A DNA stretch of 17,585 nt from Candidatus Heimdallarchaeota archaeon LC_2 (GTDB lineage Archaea > Asgardarchaeota > Heimdallarchaeia > Heimdallarchaeales > Kariarchaeaceae), in contig MDVR01000032.1 in assembly GCA_001940725.1 (NCBI GenBank), forward strand, positions 1-17,585, in the 5' to 3' direction. Under the pieces are notes generated by a model. That model saw only the letters and a program-made list of their open reading frames with translations. It was not told the origin of the DNA and searched no databases. Positions 1-6,671 of this stretch are shown here, piece after piece. The position numbers and the translations under genes are program-made. Position 1 is the stretch's first letter. Each line of letters begins with the position of its first letter.

Positions 1-1337
1 GGCAAAAATTTTGCGAAAAAGGAGCTTGGTGGGAACCCATATAAATTTACTAATGGTACTAATTTATCCCGATCAACAAAAATTGTCCCAGTATCAGGAA
101 ATCGAATTGTTTGATCTCTCGCAGTTCTATCACGTGAGGTTCCAACTAACATGGTGATGTTCAAATAAAAATTATCTACCCTGTCTGGTGGAAATAAAGT
201 TTGATTTATCAATAGGGTTGTATTTGAATTTGATAAGGTTAAACTAGGAACGTCCTGAACAATATCTCGTTGTACATGTGTACCTCCAATAATCTCTATG
301 AAAATGTAGGCGATGACTTCAATATATATTATGCTAATATTTTCGGGTATTAATTTCAATGTTATATTTAATTCTACTAGTTGTTGCTTCCCTTCAGGCC
401 ATATTAAATTTGATTTAGCAAAACTTGAAAATTCGTATCCATCATCAGGTGAAAATATAAGGGGATTCCCAGCATTTAACCATTTTAATAGATCTTTAGC
501 CAACGCAATTCGATGATCTGAATATGAATGATTAGTGTTGTATTGGAAAGTGACTATATTTTTTTCTGCAAATTCCTTTATTGATTTAATTAAAGGGTCA
601 TGATGGATTTCTTTGGGCAATACTAGATCTCTCTGAGCAGCTGTTATACACAGGTCTTTTAATGACAAATCCCGTCCATACTTAATTAGGTTCCACTGAT
701 CTTTATGATTTACAATTTCATCAAGGAGTTCTTTTCCTGATGTGCCTTGTAAGGGATTAATCTCATTAAATATTTGATGCAAATCACTTTGTTCAATATT
801 TGAATTAGAGGTAATATATTCGCCAAATATTCCGGGATTAAAGCCAGATATCGAAGCAATTTTGTGTATTGATTTATCATTTAAACCTGCATATAATGCA
901 CAAAAACCACCCCAGCTATGACCAATAAGTATAATATTATCATTATCAACTCTTAATAATTTTGCATTTTTTTCATTTCTCAGATATTTAATTACAGTGT
1001 GTACATCTTGAATACAATTATCAAATGAATATTTACCTCCACTACCCCAAGATCCACGATAATAAAACACCAAAACATTGAATCCTGCTCTTCTGAAAAC
1101 ATGAGCTAGATCAAAGTTTTTCTCATTTCCTGGAAATCCATGAAGTAAGATTATTGTTCTATGAGGTCCGTTTCCTTGGGCAATTTCGATAATTGCATTC
1201 AGCACCGACCCATGTGAATCAATTGGAAACGTTAATTGTGTAGCTGGATATTCAAAATCTATAATTGGATCATCGGTGAAAGGATTGAAATTATCCATAA
1301 AAATATGGAAAAGTGGATCTTTATAACAGCTGTCCAT
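1..1337 (-). CDS. Alpha/beta hydrolase (serine esterase/peptidase-like) with long C-terminal extension, 3' end outside window
   Basis: I translated this gene by hand; 445 residues are visible and the C-terminus lies beyond the window. The hydrolase fold is shown by an oxyanion motif HGFPGNE starting at His66, a nucleophile elbow GHSWGG with Ser141, a probable acid Asp237 (TAAQRDLVLP) and a catalytic His270 in NHSYSDH. The catalytic part ends near residue 290. At least 155 further residues follow, rich in alternating hydrophobic residues and probably beta-sheet, which simple esterases lack. The closest general resemblance is to dipeptidyl-peptidase or esterase-like hydrolases; the substrate cannot be named. 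No signal peptide is seen, so it is probably cytoplasmic. The ATG at 1337 is the first Met after an in-frame stop at 1365-1367; a second Met at residue 15 is an alternative. A TATA-like stretch at about 1357-1368 suggests a short or absent leader. It diverges from the UDP-glucose dehydrogenase gene. Confidence 0.9.
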   Translation of the reverse strand, partial: MDSCYKDPLFHIFMDNFNPFTDDPIIDFEYPATQLTFPIDSHGSVLNAIIEIAQGNGPHRTIILLHGFPGNEKNFDLAHVFRRAGFNVLVFYYRGSWGSGGKYSFDNCIQDVHTVIKYLRNEKNAKLLRVDNDNIILIGHSWGGFCALYAGLNDKSIHKIASISGFNPGIFGEYITSNSNIEQSDLHQIFNEINPLQGTSGKELLDEIVNHKDQWNLIKYGRDLSLKDLCITAAQRDLVLPKEIHHDPLIKSIKEFAEKNIVTFQYNTNHSYSDHRIALAKDLLKWLNAGNPLIFSPDDGYEFSSFAKSNLIWPEGKQQLVELNITLKLIPENISIIYIEVIAYIFIEIIGGTHVQRDIVQDVPSLTLSNSNTTLLINQTLFPPDRVDNFYLNITMLVGTSRDRTARDQTIRFPDTGTIFVDRDKLVPLVNLYGFPPSSFFAKFL

Positions 1338-1472
1338 ATTTGATAGTAGAAATAAAGGATAAATTTAGTCCTCAATATTTTGATTATTGATTTCAATATT
1401 TTCTTAAACATTTTTAATGTAGAAATTGTGTCAATTGAAGATATTTAAACGATATAACAGAATTAATGAATT
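1338..1472. promoter_or_regulatory. Divergent promoter region, hydrolase / UDP-glucose dehydrogenase
   Basis: This 135-base A+T-rich spacer separates two divergent genes. On the plus strand, ATATTTAAA at 1441-1449 sits about 28 bases before the GTG start at 1473, the spacing of an archaeal TATA box for a leaderless transcript. On the minus strand, TAAATTTAT around 1359-1367 is at a similar distance from the ATG at 1337. No Shine-Dalgarno motif precedes either start. No operator was recognised. Confidence 0.5.
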
Positions 1473-2795
1473 GTGAGTACCCCAATTCAAATTGGAATTA
1501 TCGGAACAGGTTATGTTGGTCTAGTAAGTGGTTCTTGTTTTGCAGAGCTTGGTTTCAATGTTATTTGCGGAGATGTGATACCAGAAAAAGTCGATATGAT
1601 TAATAATGGAATTCCTCCAATATTTGAAAATGGGCTCAAAGATCTTCTTTCCAATTTACTTGAGAAAGGTAGAATTCGAGCAACACTTGATACAGCTGAA
1701 GTTGTAAGTAATTCAGATGTAATTTTCATATGTACAGGGACCCCTAGTAGGGAAGATGGATCGATTGATTTGAAATATATTGAGAGTGCTACTATAGATA
1801 TTGCTAAAGCACTTAAAGGGATAGATTCATATAAAACAATTGTAGTTAAGAGTACTGTTGTTCCAGGAACAACAACAAATTTTGTTAAGCCATTACTAGA
1901 AAAACACTCCGGTAAAATTGCGGGCGAGGATTTTGGCCTTGGGATGAATCCTGAATTTTTGAAAGAGGGATTGGCAATTAAAGATTTTAAAAATCCAGAT
2001 CATATCGTAATTGGTGCAATTGATGACCGATCATATAACATGATTGCAGAAATTTACAAATCTTTTACTTGTCCAATAAAGAATGTCAATCCATCCACTG
2101 CTGAGATGATTAAATATGCAACAAATGCATTTTTAGCCACAAAAATTTCATTCATAAATGAGATAGCAAATATGTCTGAAAAAATGGGTGCTGATATTGA
2201 TGCAGTTGCTGAGGGTATAGGTGCGGATCAAAGAATTTCAGAAAAATTCTTACGACCTGGAGTTGGATTTGGAGGATCCTGCTTTCCGAAGGATGTAAAG
2301 GCTCTAGCTGCAACGGCGAAGTCCCTTGGAATAGGGGCAAAAACACTTGATACTTCAATTGCTGTAAACAAACTTCAACCCTTGAGAGCAGTTGAATTAT
2401 TAGAGCAGTTGATTGATATAAAGGATAAAAGAATTGCACTTTTAGGTCTTGCATTTAAACCTGAGACAGATGATATGAGAGAGGCACCATCTATTATTAT
2501 TGCAGATGCACTACTTCAAAAAGGGGCTAAAGTCTCAGGTTATGATCCTGTGGCAAAAGAAACCGCTGTGATGATGATGCCAAAAGGTACCGAATTCTGT
2601 GATTCTGTTGCAGAACTGTTACGAGATGCAGATGCTGCAATACTAGTCACAGAGTGGAAAGAATTTATTACTTTAAGTCTTGATGACTTCGTAAATATGA
2701 AATCAAAAGTTGTTGTTGACGGTAGAAGGGTACTTGATTGGCAGAAATTAAGTGATAGTGGGATGAAAATTAAAGTATTGGGCAATCCGAATTAG
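1473..2795 (+). CDS. ugd: UDP-glucose 6-dehydrogenase
   Basis: The enzyme oxidises UDP-glucose to UDP-glucuronate with two NAD+, supplying precursors for surface polysaccharides or N-glycans in the cytoplasm. At 440 residues it has the usual family length. The N-terminal Rossmann motif IGIIGTGYVGLVSG is at residues 7-20. The central part contains NPEFLKEG and the lysine/asparagine helix AEMIKYATNAF. The catalytic cysteine is Cys270 in GVGFGGSCFPKDVKAL. The C-terminal UDP-binding domain has LGLAFKPETDDMREAPS. These motifs fit UDP-glucose dehydrogenase well, though UDP-ManNAc or UDP-GlcNAc dehydrogenases share most of them. The GTG start puts the Rossmann strand at the normal distance and lies about 28 bases after a TATA-like box. 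No glycosyltransferase or sugar gene adjoins it, so the pathway partners lie elsewhere. Confidence 0.95.
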   Translation: MSTPIQIGIIGTGYVGLVSGSCFAELGFNVICGDVIPEKVDMINNGIPPIFENGLKDLLSNLLEKGRIRATLDTAEVVSNSDVIFICTGTPSREDGSIDLKYIESATIDIAKALKGIDSYKTIVVKSTVVPGTTTNFVKPLLEKHSGKIAGEDFGLGMNPEFLKEGLAIKDFKNPDHIVIGAIDDRSYNMIAEIYKSFTCPIKNVNPSTAEMIKYATNAFLATKISFINEIANMSEKMGADIDAVAEGIGADQRISEKFLRPGVGFGGSCFPKDVKALAATAKSLGIGAKTLDTSIAVNKLQPLRAVELLEQLIDIKDKRIALLGLAFKPETDDMREAPSIIIADALLQKGAKVSGYDPVAKETAVMMMPKGTEFCDSVAELLRDADAAILVTEWKEFITLSLDDFVNMKSKVVVDGRRVLDWQKLSDSGMKIKVLGNPN

Positions 2796-2816
2796 CCAAA
2801 TAACATTAATTATTGC

Positions 2817-2842
2817 AATTTATTATTTCTTTAGTTTTATTC
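2817..2842 (+). terminator. Possible T-rich archaeal terminator after ugd
   Basis: A T-rich tract follows the ugd stop by about 20 bases, with runs of three to four T interrupted by A, C and G. Archaeal RNA polymerase terminates on such U-rich runs without a hairpin. No strong stem precedes it. The call is weak because the region is A+T-rich anyway. Confidence 0.3.
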
Positions 2843-2923
2843 TTGAGCTCCATTTACTCAATGTCACCTGGTGCTTTCAGGAATTGATATTAAGTTCCCA
2901 ACTATTTCTTTAAACCATGATCA

Positions 2924-2940
2924 AAAAAGTTAGTTTTTCA
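2924..2940. repeat. 17-base direct repeat, copy 1
   Basis: AAAAAGTTAGTTTTTCA is repeated exactly at 3383-3399, 459 bases away and in the same direction. Each copy lies just upstream of one of the two decayed coding remnants, so the repeat may mark the left end of a repeated element. It could also be the scar of an insertion. Confidence 0.7.
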
Positions 2941-2951
2941 ATTGAGAAGTG

Positions 2952-2972
2952 GTGAAATTGTGGCAATTTCAC
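2952..2972. repeat. Perfect hairpin, 9-base stem with 3-base loop
   Basis: GTGAAATTG at 2952-2960 and CAATTTCAC at 2964-2972 are exact inverted repeats separated by TGG. It is 11 bases after direct-repeat copy 1. It may be the subterminal structure of a mobile element or an RNA stem. No poly-T tract follows, so a bacterial-type terminator is not supported. Confidence 0.6.
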
Positions 2973-3017
2973 TTACAATATACCGTCATCCTGTTTATAT
3001 TAAATGAATGCAATAAT

Positions 3018-3261
3018 AAAGTGGGACTAGGTCGATTTCTTGAACCAGATATGGTTGGAAAGAATACACCGAAAGCTGGATCTCATAAGAGAAAAGGAAG
3101 TCCACATACAGTCACTAAGAAAGTAGCGATTTTCTATTCCTGTATCCGTCGTAACGAACTGCTAGTCAGATTATCAGCTCTTATGGATGTTCGAGAATGA
3201 TCTTGCGATGGTTAAAAAGTATGAAAATCCCATTTTGGTCGGGTCCGCTAACTCGAATTAA
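3018..3261 (+). pseudogene. Decayed coding remnant 1, possible transposase N-terminal fragment
   Basis: No intact gene lies here, but the G+C content rises above the flanks and a coding trace can be followed. One frame from about 3018 reads GLGRFL, then a basic stretch KRKGSPH, then a hydrophobic helix VAIFYSCIRRNELLV, and stops at 3198-3200. The sense resumes one frame over with FENDLAMVKKYENP and stops at 3259-3261. The same order of elements occurs in remnant 2 (3541-3796). Basic stretch, hydrophobic helix, then an END-type acidic segment recalls the N-terminal region of IS4/IS5-like archaeal transposases; this is resemblance by eye only. The catalytic DDE part was not found. An open stretch at 2949-3200 starts before the similarity and is probably not a real small gene. 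Confidence 0.35.
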
Positions 3262-3382
3262 CCAAGTGGAAGGAAGTGATACTCTCTGAGAGGAGAAGAA
3301 TAGTATACTGCACCAGTGTAGCAGCTGGAAGATACGGTTACGTTTGTATATTATTAGCTGAACATACAAGAAAGCAAACAAC

Positions 3383-3399
3383 AAAAAGTTAGTTTTTCA
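3383..3399. repeat. 17-base direct repeat, copy 2
   Basis: Exact copy of the sequence at 2924-2940. It is followed immediately by the perfect palindrome GATCATGATC (3400-3409), whereas copy 1 is preceded by CATGATC. This hints that flanking sequence was rearranged together with the repeat. Confidence 0.7.
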
Positions 3400-3499
3400 G
3401 ATCATGATCTCTCAATTCCATCACTTGGTGGAAATTTTATATAACATTACAAATTTTGTTTCAGTTGGTTAAATACTATATCGAATAATTATCATTGAC

Positions 3500-3515
3500 A
3501 CAATCTAAAGATTGT
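3500..3515. repeat. Short inverted repeat
   Basis: ACAATCT at 3500-3506 and AGATTGT at 3509-3515 are exact inverted repeats around AA. It lies in an A+T-rich spacer just before decayed remnant 2. It may be an operator-like site or part of an element end; the function is unknown. Confidence 0.45.
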
Positions 3516-3540
3516 ACACATACAACTTACTACCTTTATT

Positions 3541-3796
3541 ATTAGAGGTGTAAGAGGACTAGGTAAGTATCTACCTGTCATTTCTTTCTCAAGGAAGATA
3601 TACGGAAAAGATAGAAGCGTACCGAAACACCAGTGGATATCCATAATGGTTGTCCTACTCTGTTTTTTAAAAACAGGAACGCTAGTACCTCAATCCACGG
3701 ATTGAAAATGATCAGCTAGTGGTTAAAGATCACGGGAAACCTGACTTTGTTGATCCCAGTAGGATGAGAAGCAGAAGGAAGCACCGTTCCAATTGA
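3541..3796 (+). pseudogene. Decayed coding remnant 2, related to remnant 1
   Basis: This second segment of raised G+C parallels remnant 1. One frame reads GLGKYL, then a basic stretch KDRSVPKHQW, then a hydrophobic helix MVVLLCFLKTGTLV, and stops at 3703-3705. The sense continues one frame over with IENDQLVVKDHGKPDFVDPS and stops at 3794-3796. The DNA shares GGACTAGGT (3024 and 3556), and AATGATC, six bases, TGGTTAAA (3196 and 3707), with nearly constant offsets of 532 and 511. Both remnants break frame in the same direction just before the END segment. I infer two degraded copies of one element, probably a transposase N-terminal region. A structured RNA remains possible, because CTGTTTTT/AAAAACAG (3660-3676) and TGGATATCCA (3634-3643) are inverted repeats here. 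Confidence 0.35.
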
Positions 3797-4038
3797 ACAG
3801 AACCTATTTCAATTGAACCTTTATTGTGTAAAAACAAAGAGGGGGATGTGATGGCGACATCAGATATAGGGTTGCTGAATGTGAATTCTTAATAATTGTA
3901 AGATTATATAAGAAATTGATCATGGAATCGTTTCTGTTGCAGTATTGAATACCCTTATTCTCAAATTTCACCCTAATCACATTTCATCTAGATCTTATGT
4001 CACCGGAATAAATCAAGTATTATTGTTAATCGAATGAA
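3797..4038. other. Gene-free stretch downstream of the TSUP gene
   Basis: I see no coding region of convincing length here. The nonamer CAATTGAAC occurs at 3790-3798 and again at 3810-3818. A purine run, GAGGGGGATGTG, at about 3839 precedes an ATG at 3851 that opens only 13 codons. The rest is A+T-rich and is the 3' flank of the minus-strand TSUP gene. Confidence 0.5.
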
Positions 4039-4896
4039 TCAACTGATATATGGATTTATCAACATTCTCAGCCCAGCTATAAAAGCTACAAACCAGAACA
4101 GGGTGAGCACTACCTTAGAATCGAGTTTTTTTGCTCTCGTAGATCCATATCTGGCCCCAATAACACTTCCAATAACTAATGGAATCGCATAATTAATCCA
4201 TAAATCAAAATCAAATGTACCGTCACTGATTCTACTCCCAGTTCTTATTGAGACTGCAATCATTGAAACTACCACTATCATTGTCGTGGAAGTTGCGGTT
4301 CCAATATGTATTGGAATTCCGCTTATTGTTGTCAATAGTGGGACATAAATAATTCCCCCTCCTATTCCAAGTAATCCAGCAACGAAACCACCTAAGAAGG
4401 CTAAATATTTTCCCATACCCGTTTTTACCATATATTCATGAGTATTACCGTCTGAATCTACTAATTTACGATTTTCTATTCCTGGTCCCTCTTCTGTAAT
4501 CCGGTAATTATTGCCATCATTATCCATTTTTCGAGCCTTCAAGATTCCTCGAATTGCAGCAGCAACCACAAGAATTCCAAAAAGTTGCCTAAGAGTATCC
4601 CGAGGGACATCGTCAGCAAAGTATGAACTTATTAAAACTCCTGGAACTGCATATAATAGATATGTCCTTGCTGTTTGAAAATCGATTCTTTTTTGGGATC
4701 GGAAATTTAGAAAGGCAGATGAGCTTGTAAAAATAATAACAAAAGAACTGACGAATGTAGCATCAATTGTCTCAAGACCATATCCAAAATCAAGAGTAGG
4801 TACATATAGTAATCCACCTCCAATTCCAATCATAGAAGCCAATATGGCATAGAAAAAACCAAGAATAATTAAACTTATGAATGTAATAGGGTCCAT
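4039..4896 (-). CDS. TauE/SafE (TSUP) family membrane permease
   Basis: This is a 285-residue integral membrane protein with two homologous halves. Each opens with the family glycine motif: MIGIGGGLLYVP (GIGGG at 24-28) and LLGIGGGIIYVP (177-181). About eight hydrophobic segments are visible. The halves are joined by a hydrophilic loop (about 121-160) rich in Asp, Asn and Glu, longer than in small family members. TSUP proteins are thought to move sulfite, sulfonates or other small organosulfur or carboxylate anions; the substrate cannot be read from the sequence. The ATG at 4896 lies about 25 bases after an A+T-rich TATA-like stretch (4914-4928) with no Shine-Dalgarno motif, suggesting a leaderless transcript. 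It stands alone, although an ABC importer for a possible anion lies 1.8 kb away on the same strand. Confidence 0.9.
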   Translation of the reverse strand: MDPITFISLIILGFFYAILASMIGIGGGLLYVPTLDFGYGLETIDATFVSSFVIIFTSSSAFLNFRSQKRIDFQTARTYLLYAVPGVLISSYFADDVPRDTLRQLFGILVVAAAIRGILKARKMDNDGNNYRITEEGPGIENRKLVDSDGNTHEYMVKTGMGKYLAFLGGFVAGLLGIGGGIIYVPLLTTISGIPIHIGTATSTTMIVVVSMIAVSIRTGSRISDGTFDFDLWINYAIPLVIGSVIGARYGSTRAKKLDSKVVLTLFWFVAFIAGLRMLINPYIS

Positions 4897-5032
4897 TAGA
4901 AATCTGCCATTGAGATTAAATTTAATAATGTTAATTAATGTTTATTTGGTCTTCTAATTCGAAGTGATTAATAGTCCATCATACAGAAATATCTCTATTC
5001 ATCTATTGAATGGTCCTAATCCTTGGAAATTA

Positions 5033-5248
5033 CTACCATTCAATGCCTTGAAGATCATCAGAGGATATTTCTACTCCATTTAGTCGAGCTGTCAACGTCA
5101 ATCCACCATGGAACATGATTTCCAGATGGAAGTGGGATTTATCTTTTGTGCAATAGTATTCTTTCATCCCTTCTGCCGCAACAACTTCAGATTTACATTT
5201 TGGACATGTTCCCGAAGATAGTACTTCTTTAATTGTTTCAGATGACAT
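5033..5248 (-). CDS. Small zinc-ribbon-like protein, function unknown
   Basis: A 71-residue protein with a probable zinc site: Cys15 and Cys18 (TCPKC), Cys33 (YYC), and His39 or His41 in SHFH as the fourth ligand. The C-terminal half is hydrophobic and beta-like (EIMFHGGLTLTARL), followed by an acidic tail ending in GIEW. Proteins this small with one treble-clef or ribbon motif often bind nucleic acid or mediate protein contacts, but I do not recognise this family. A TATA-like stretch lies at about 5268-5282, roughly 27 bases before the ATG. Short upstream and downstream gaps suggest it is transcribed on its own. The coherent composition and the motif support a real gene rather than a chance frame. 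Confidence 0.75.
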   Translation of the reverse strand: MSSETIKEVLSSGTCPKCKSEVVAAEGMKEYYCTKDKSHFHLEIMFHGGLTLTARLNGVEISSDDLQGIEW

Positions 5249-5392
5249 ATGTGAATTTATTCATCCCAGTTATTTTTATTTTATCATCAGTAGGTTCATT
5301 TAAATTATATTTTTTGGTTGGATTATAGCAATATAACGATAGAGAGTGTAATATCGAATTGTTTTCTGTATATATTCAAGAAATTAATAATA

Positions 5393-6520
5393 TCAAATTG
5401 TGGATAGTATGCTCGATATTTTATCCCCTACTTGTGAACATTTTGCAGTTCCACCTAGATCGTAAGTTAAAACTGTTTGATCAGTGATAAGTTGTTGTAC
5501 AGCTTTATCAACCGCTTGTTTAGCTTCTATCAGCGTATTATCTTGGAATTTTTCTCCTAAATATTCCAACATCATTGAAGCAGAAAGAATAGTCGCTGTG
5601 GGATTAGCAACATCTTTTCCGTAATGCTTTGGTGCCGAACCATGTACTGGTTCAAATAACGCATGTTTTTCACCAATATTTGCGGAAGCAGCCATTCCTA
5701 AAGAACCTCCTAAAACCGCTGCCAAATCAGATGCTATGTCGCCAAACATATTGCTCGCAACAACCACATCAAAATAATCAGGATCTCTCACTAACCATTG
5801 TAGAAAAGCATCAATATAGGCATAGTCTTTTTCTACTGTTGGGTGATTTACAGCAATTTGATTATATACTGAACGAAATAATCTTGAACCTTGCAATACA
5901 TTTGCTTTATCGACACAGGTTAATCGCTTTTTACCGTCTTTGGGTGCACCATTTCTTTTCTCAGCTATCTTGAATGCATATTCTATAATTCTTTTTGAGC
6001 CCTTATTTGTTGTAATTTTAGTATCTATTGCAACTTCCTCTACTCCCCCTCTTGTAAGACTACCGCGTATCGGAGCATATAGTCCTTCAGTATTTTCTCT
6101 AACTGTAACCAGATCAACTTTCCCTGGTTTCCAAATCTGTCTACTTTCACCATGAATTTTATGTAGAACGCCAGGGTAAAGTTTGGTTGGTCTAATATTG
6201 GCGTAAAGATCTAGACCAAATCTAAGACCAAAAACTATACCTGCGCCTGCAATATTACCGTCTGGTAAATCAGCTCCAGGCCATCCAACAGCTCCAAGTA
6301 GAATTGCATCGACATCATCTCTACAAGTCTCAAAGCTGCCATCATCCCATTCTCTACCAGTTTCTAAATAGTACTGGCCTCCTCCTTCAATATTAATGAA
6401 TTCAAAATCAATGGAAAATCGAGAAGCAACACTTTCAAGTGCTTTAACTGCTTGCGGGGTCACTTCTTTTCCTATACCGTCTCCGGGAATTACTGCAATT
6501 TTGTAACTTTTTTTGGACAT
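5393..6520 (-). CDS. Isocitrate/isopropylmalate family NAD(P)-dependent decarboxylating dehydrogenase
   Basis: A 375-residue cytoplasmic beta-hydroxyacid oxidative decarboxylase. The whole catalytic set is present: Arg100 and Arg110 (GLRFGLDLYANIRP), Arg141 and Tyr148 (VRENTEGLY), Lys205 (DKANV), and the metal ligands Asp237, Asp261 and Asp265 (FGDIASD) at the spacing seen in bacterial LeuB. The nucleotide loop is FEPVHGSAPKHYGKDVANPTA. The substrate is uncertain. The region just before Arg100 (GNIAGAGIVFGL) lacks the glutamate used by Thermus LeuB, but resembles the actinobacterial LeuB or D-malate/tartrate form. It also lacks the serine-containing loop of typical isocitrate dehydrogenase. 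No leucine-pathway gene is nearby. The ATG at 6520 follows TTAAAATTAA (about 6543-6553) by about 28 bases. 3-Isopropylmalate, D-malate and homoisocitrate are all possible substrates. Confidence 0.93.
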   Translation of the reverse strand: MSKKSYKIAVIPGDGIGKEVTPQAVKALESVASRFSIDFEFINIEGGGQYYLETGREWDDGSFETCRDDVDAILLGAVGWPGADLPDGNIAGAGIVFGLRFGLDLYANIRPTKLYPGVLHKIHGESRQIWKPGKVDLVTVRENTEGLYAPIRGSLTRGGVEEVAIDTKITTNKGSKRIIEYAFKIAEKRNGAPKDGKKRLTCVDKANVLQGSRLFRSVYNQIAVNHPTVEKDYAYIDAFLQWLVRDPDYFDVVVASNMFGDIASDLAAVLGGSLGMAASANIGEKHALFEPVHGSAPKHYGKDVANPTATILSASMMLEYLGEKFQDNTLIEAKQAVDKAVQQLITDQTVLTYDLGGTAKCSQVGDKISSILSTI

Positions 6521-6671
6521 GACTCAAGTCCACAATTTGAACTTAATTTTAATAGTTTGAGAAATCTACTACAAATTAAATACTTCTTATTTAATAAAAA
6601 TGAAATTAAGTGGCTAACAAGATCGAAACTAATAATTTTTTCTAATAATTACTATACGGAGTATTTCTAAA

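Noticed and set aside
313..516. A plus-strand open frame opposite the hydrolase
   Set aside because: It is a shadow of the minus-strand alpha/beta hydrolase, whose catalytic His270 region lies here. It has no family features and no ribosome-binding site.
2949..3200. An 83-residue open frame that could be a small gene, or an IS110-type transposase C-terminus (KRKGSPH resembling its TKRGSP motif)
   Set aside because: Its first part runs over the perfect hairpin at 2952-2972 and is low-complexity. Only the part after about 3018 matches the second remnant, and the IS110 motif context (LR..L after TKRGSP) is missing.
3060..3820. RNase P RNA, because of AAGGAAGTCC near 3096 and ACAGAACC near 3797
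   Set aside because: The two words cannot pair as helix P4, they are about 700 bases apart, and the surrounding universally conserved bases are absent.
3851..3892. A 13-codon leader peptide after GAGGGGGATGTG
   Set aside because: No gene follows on that strand, and the purine run is a weak ribosome-binding site.
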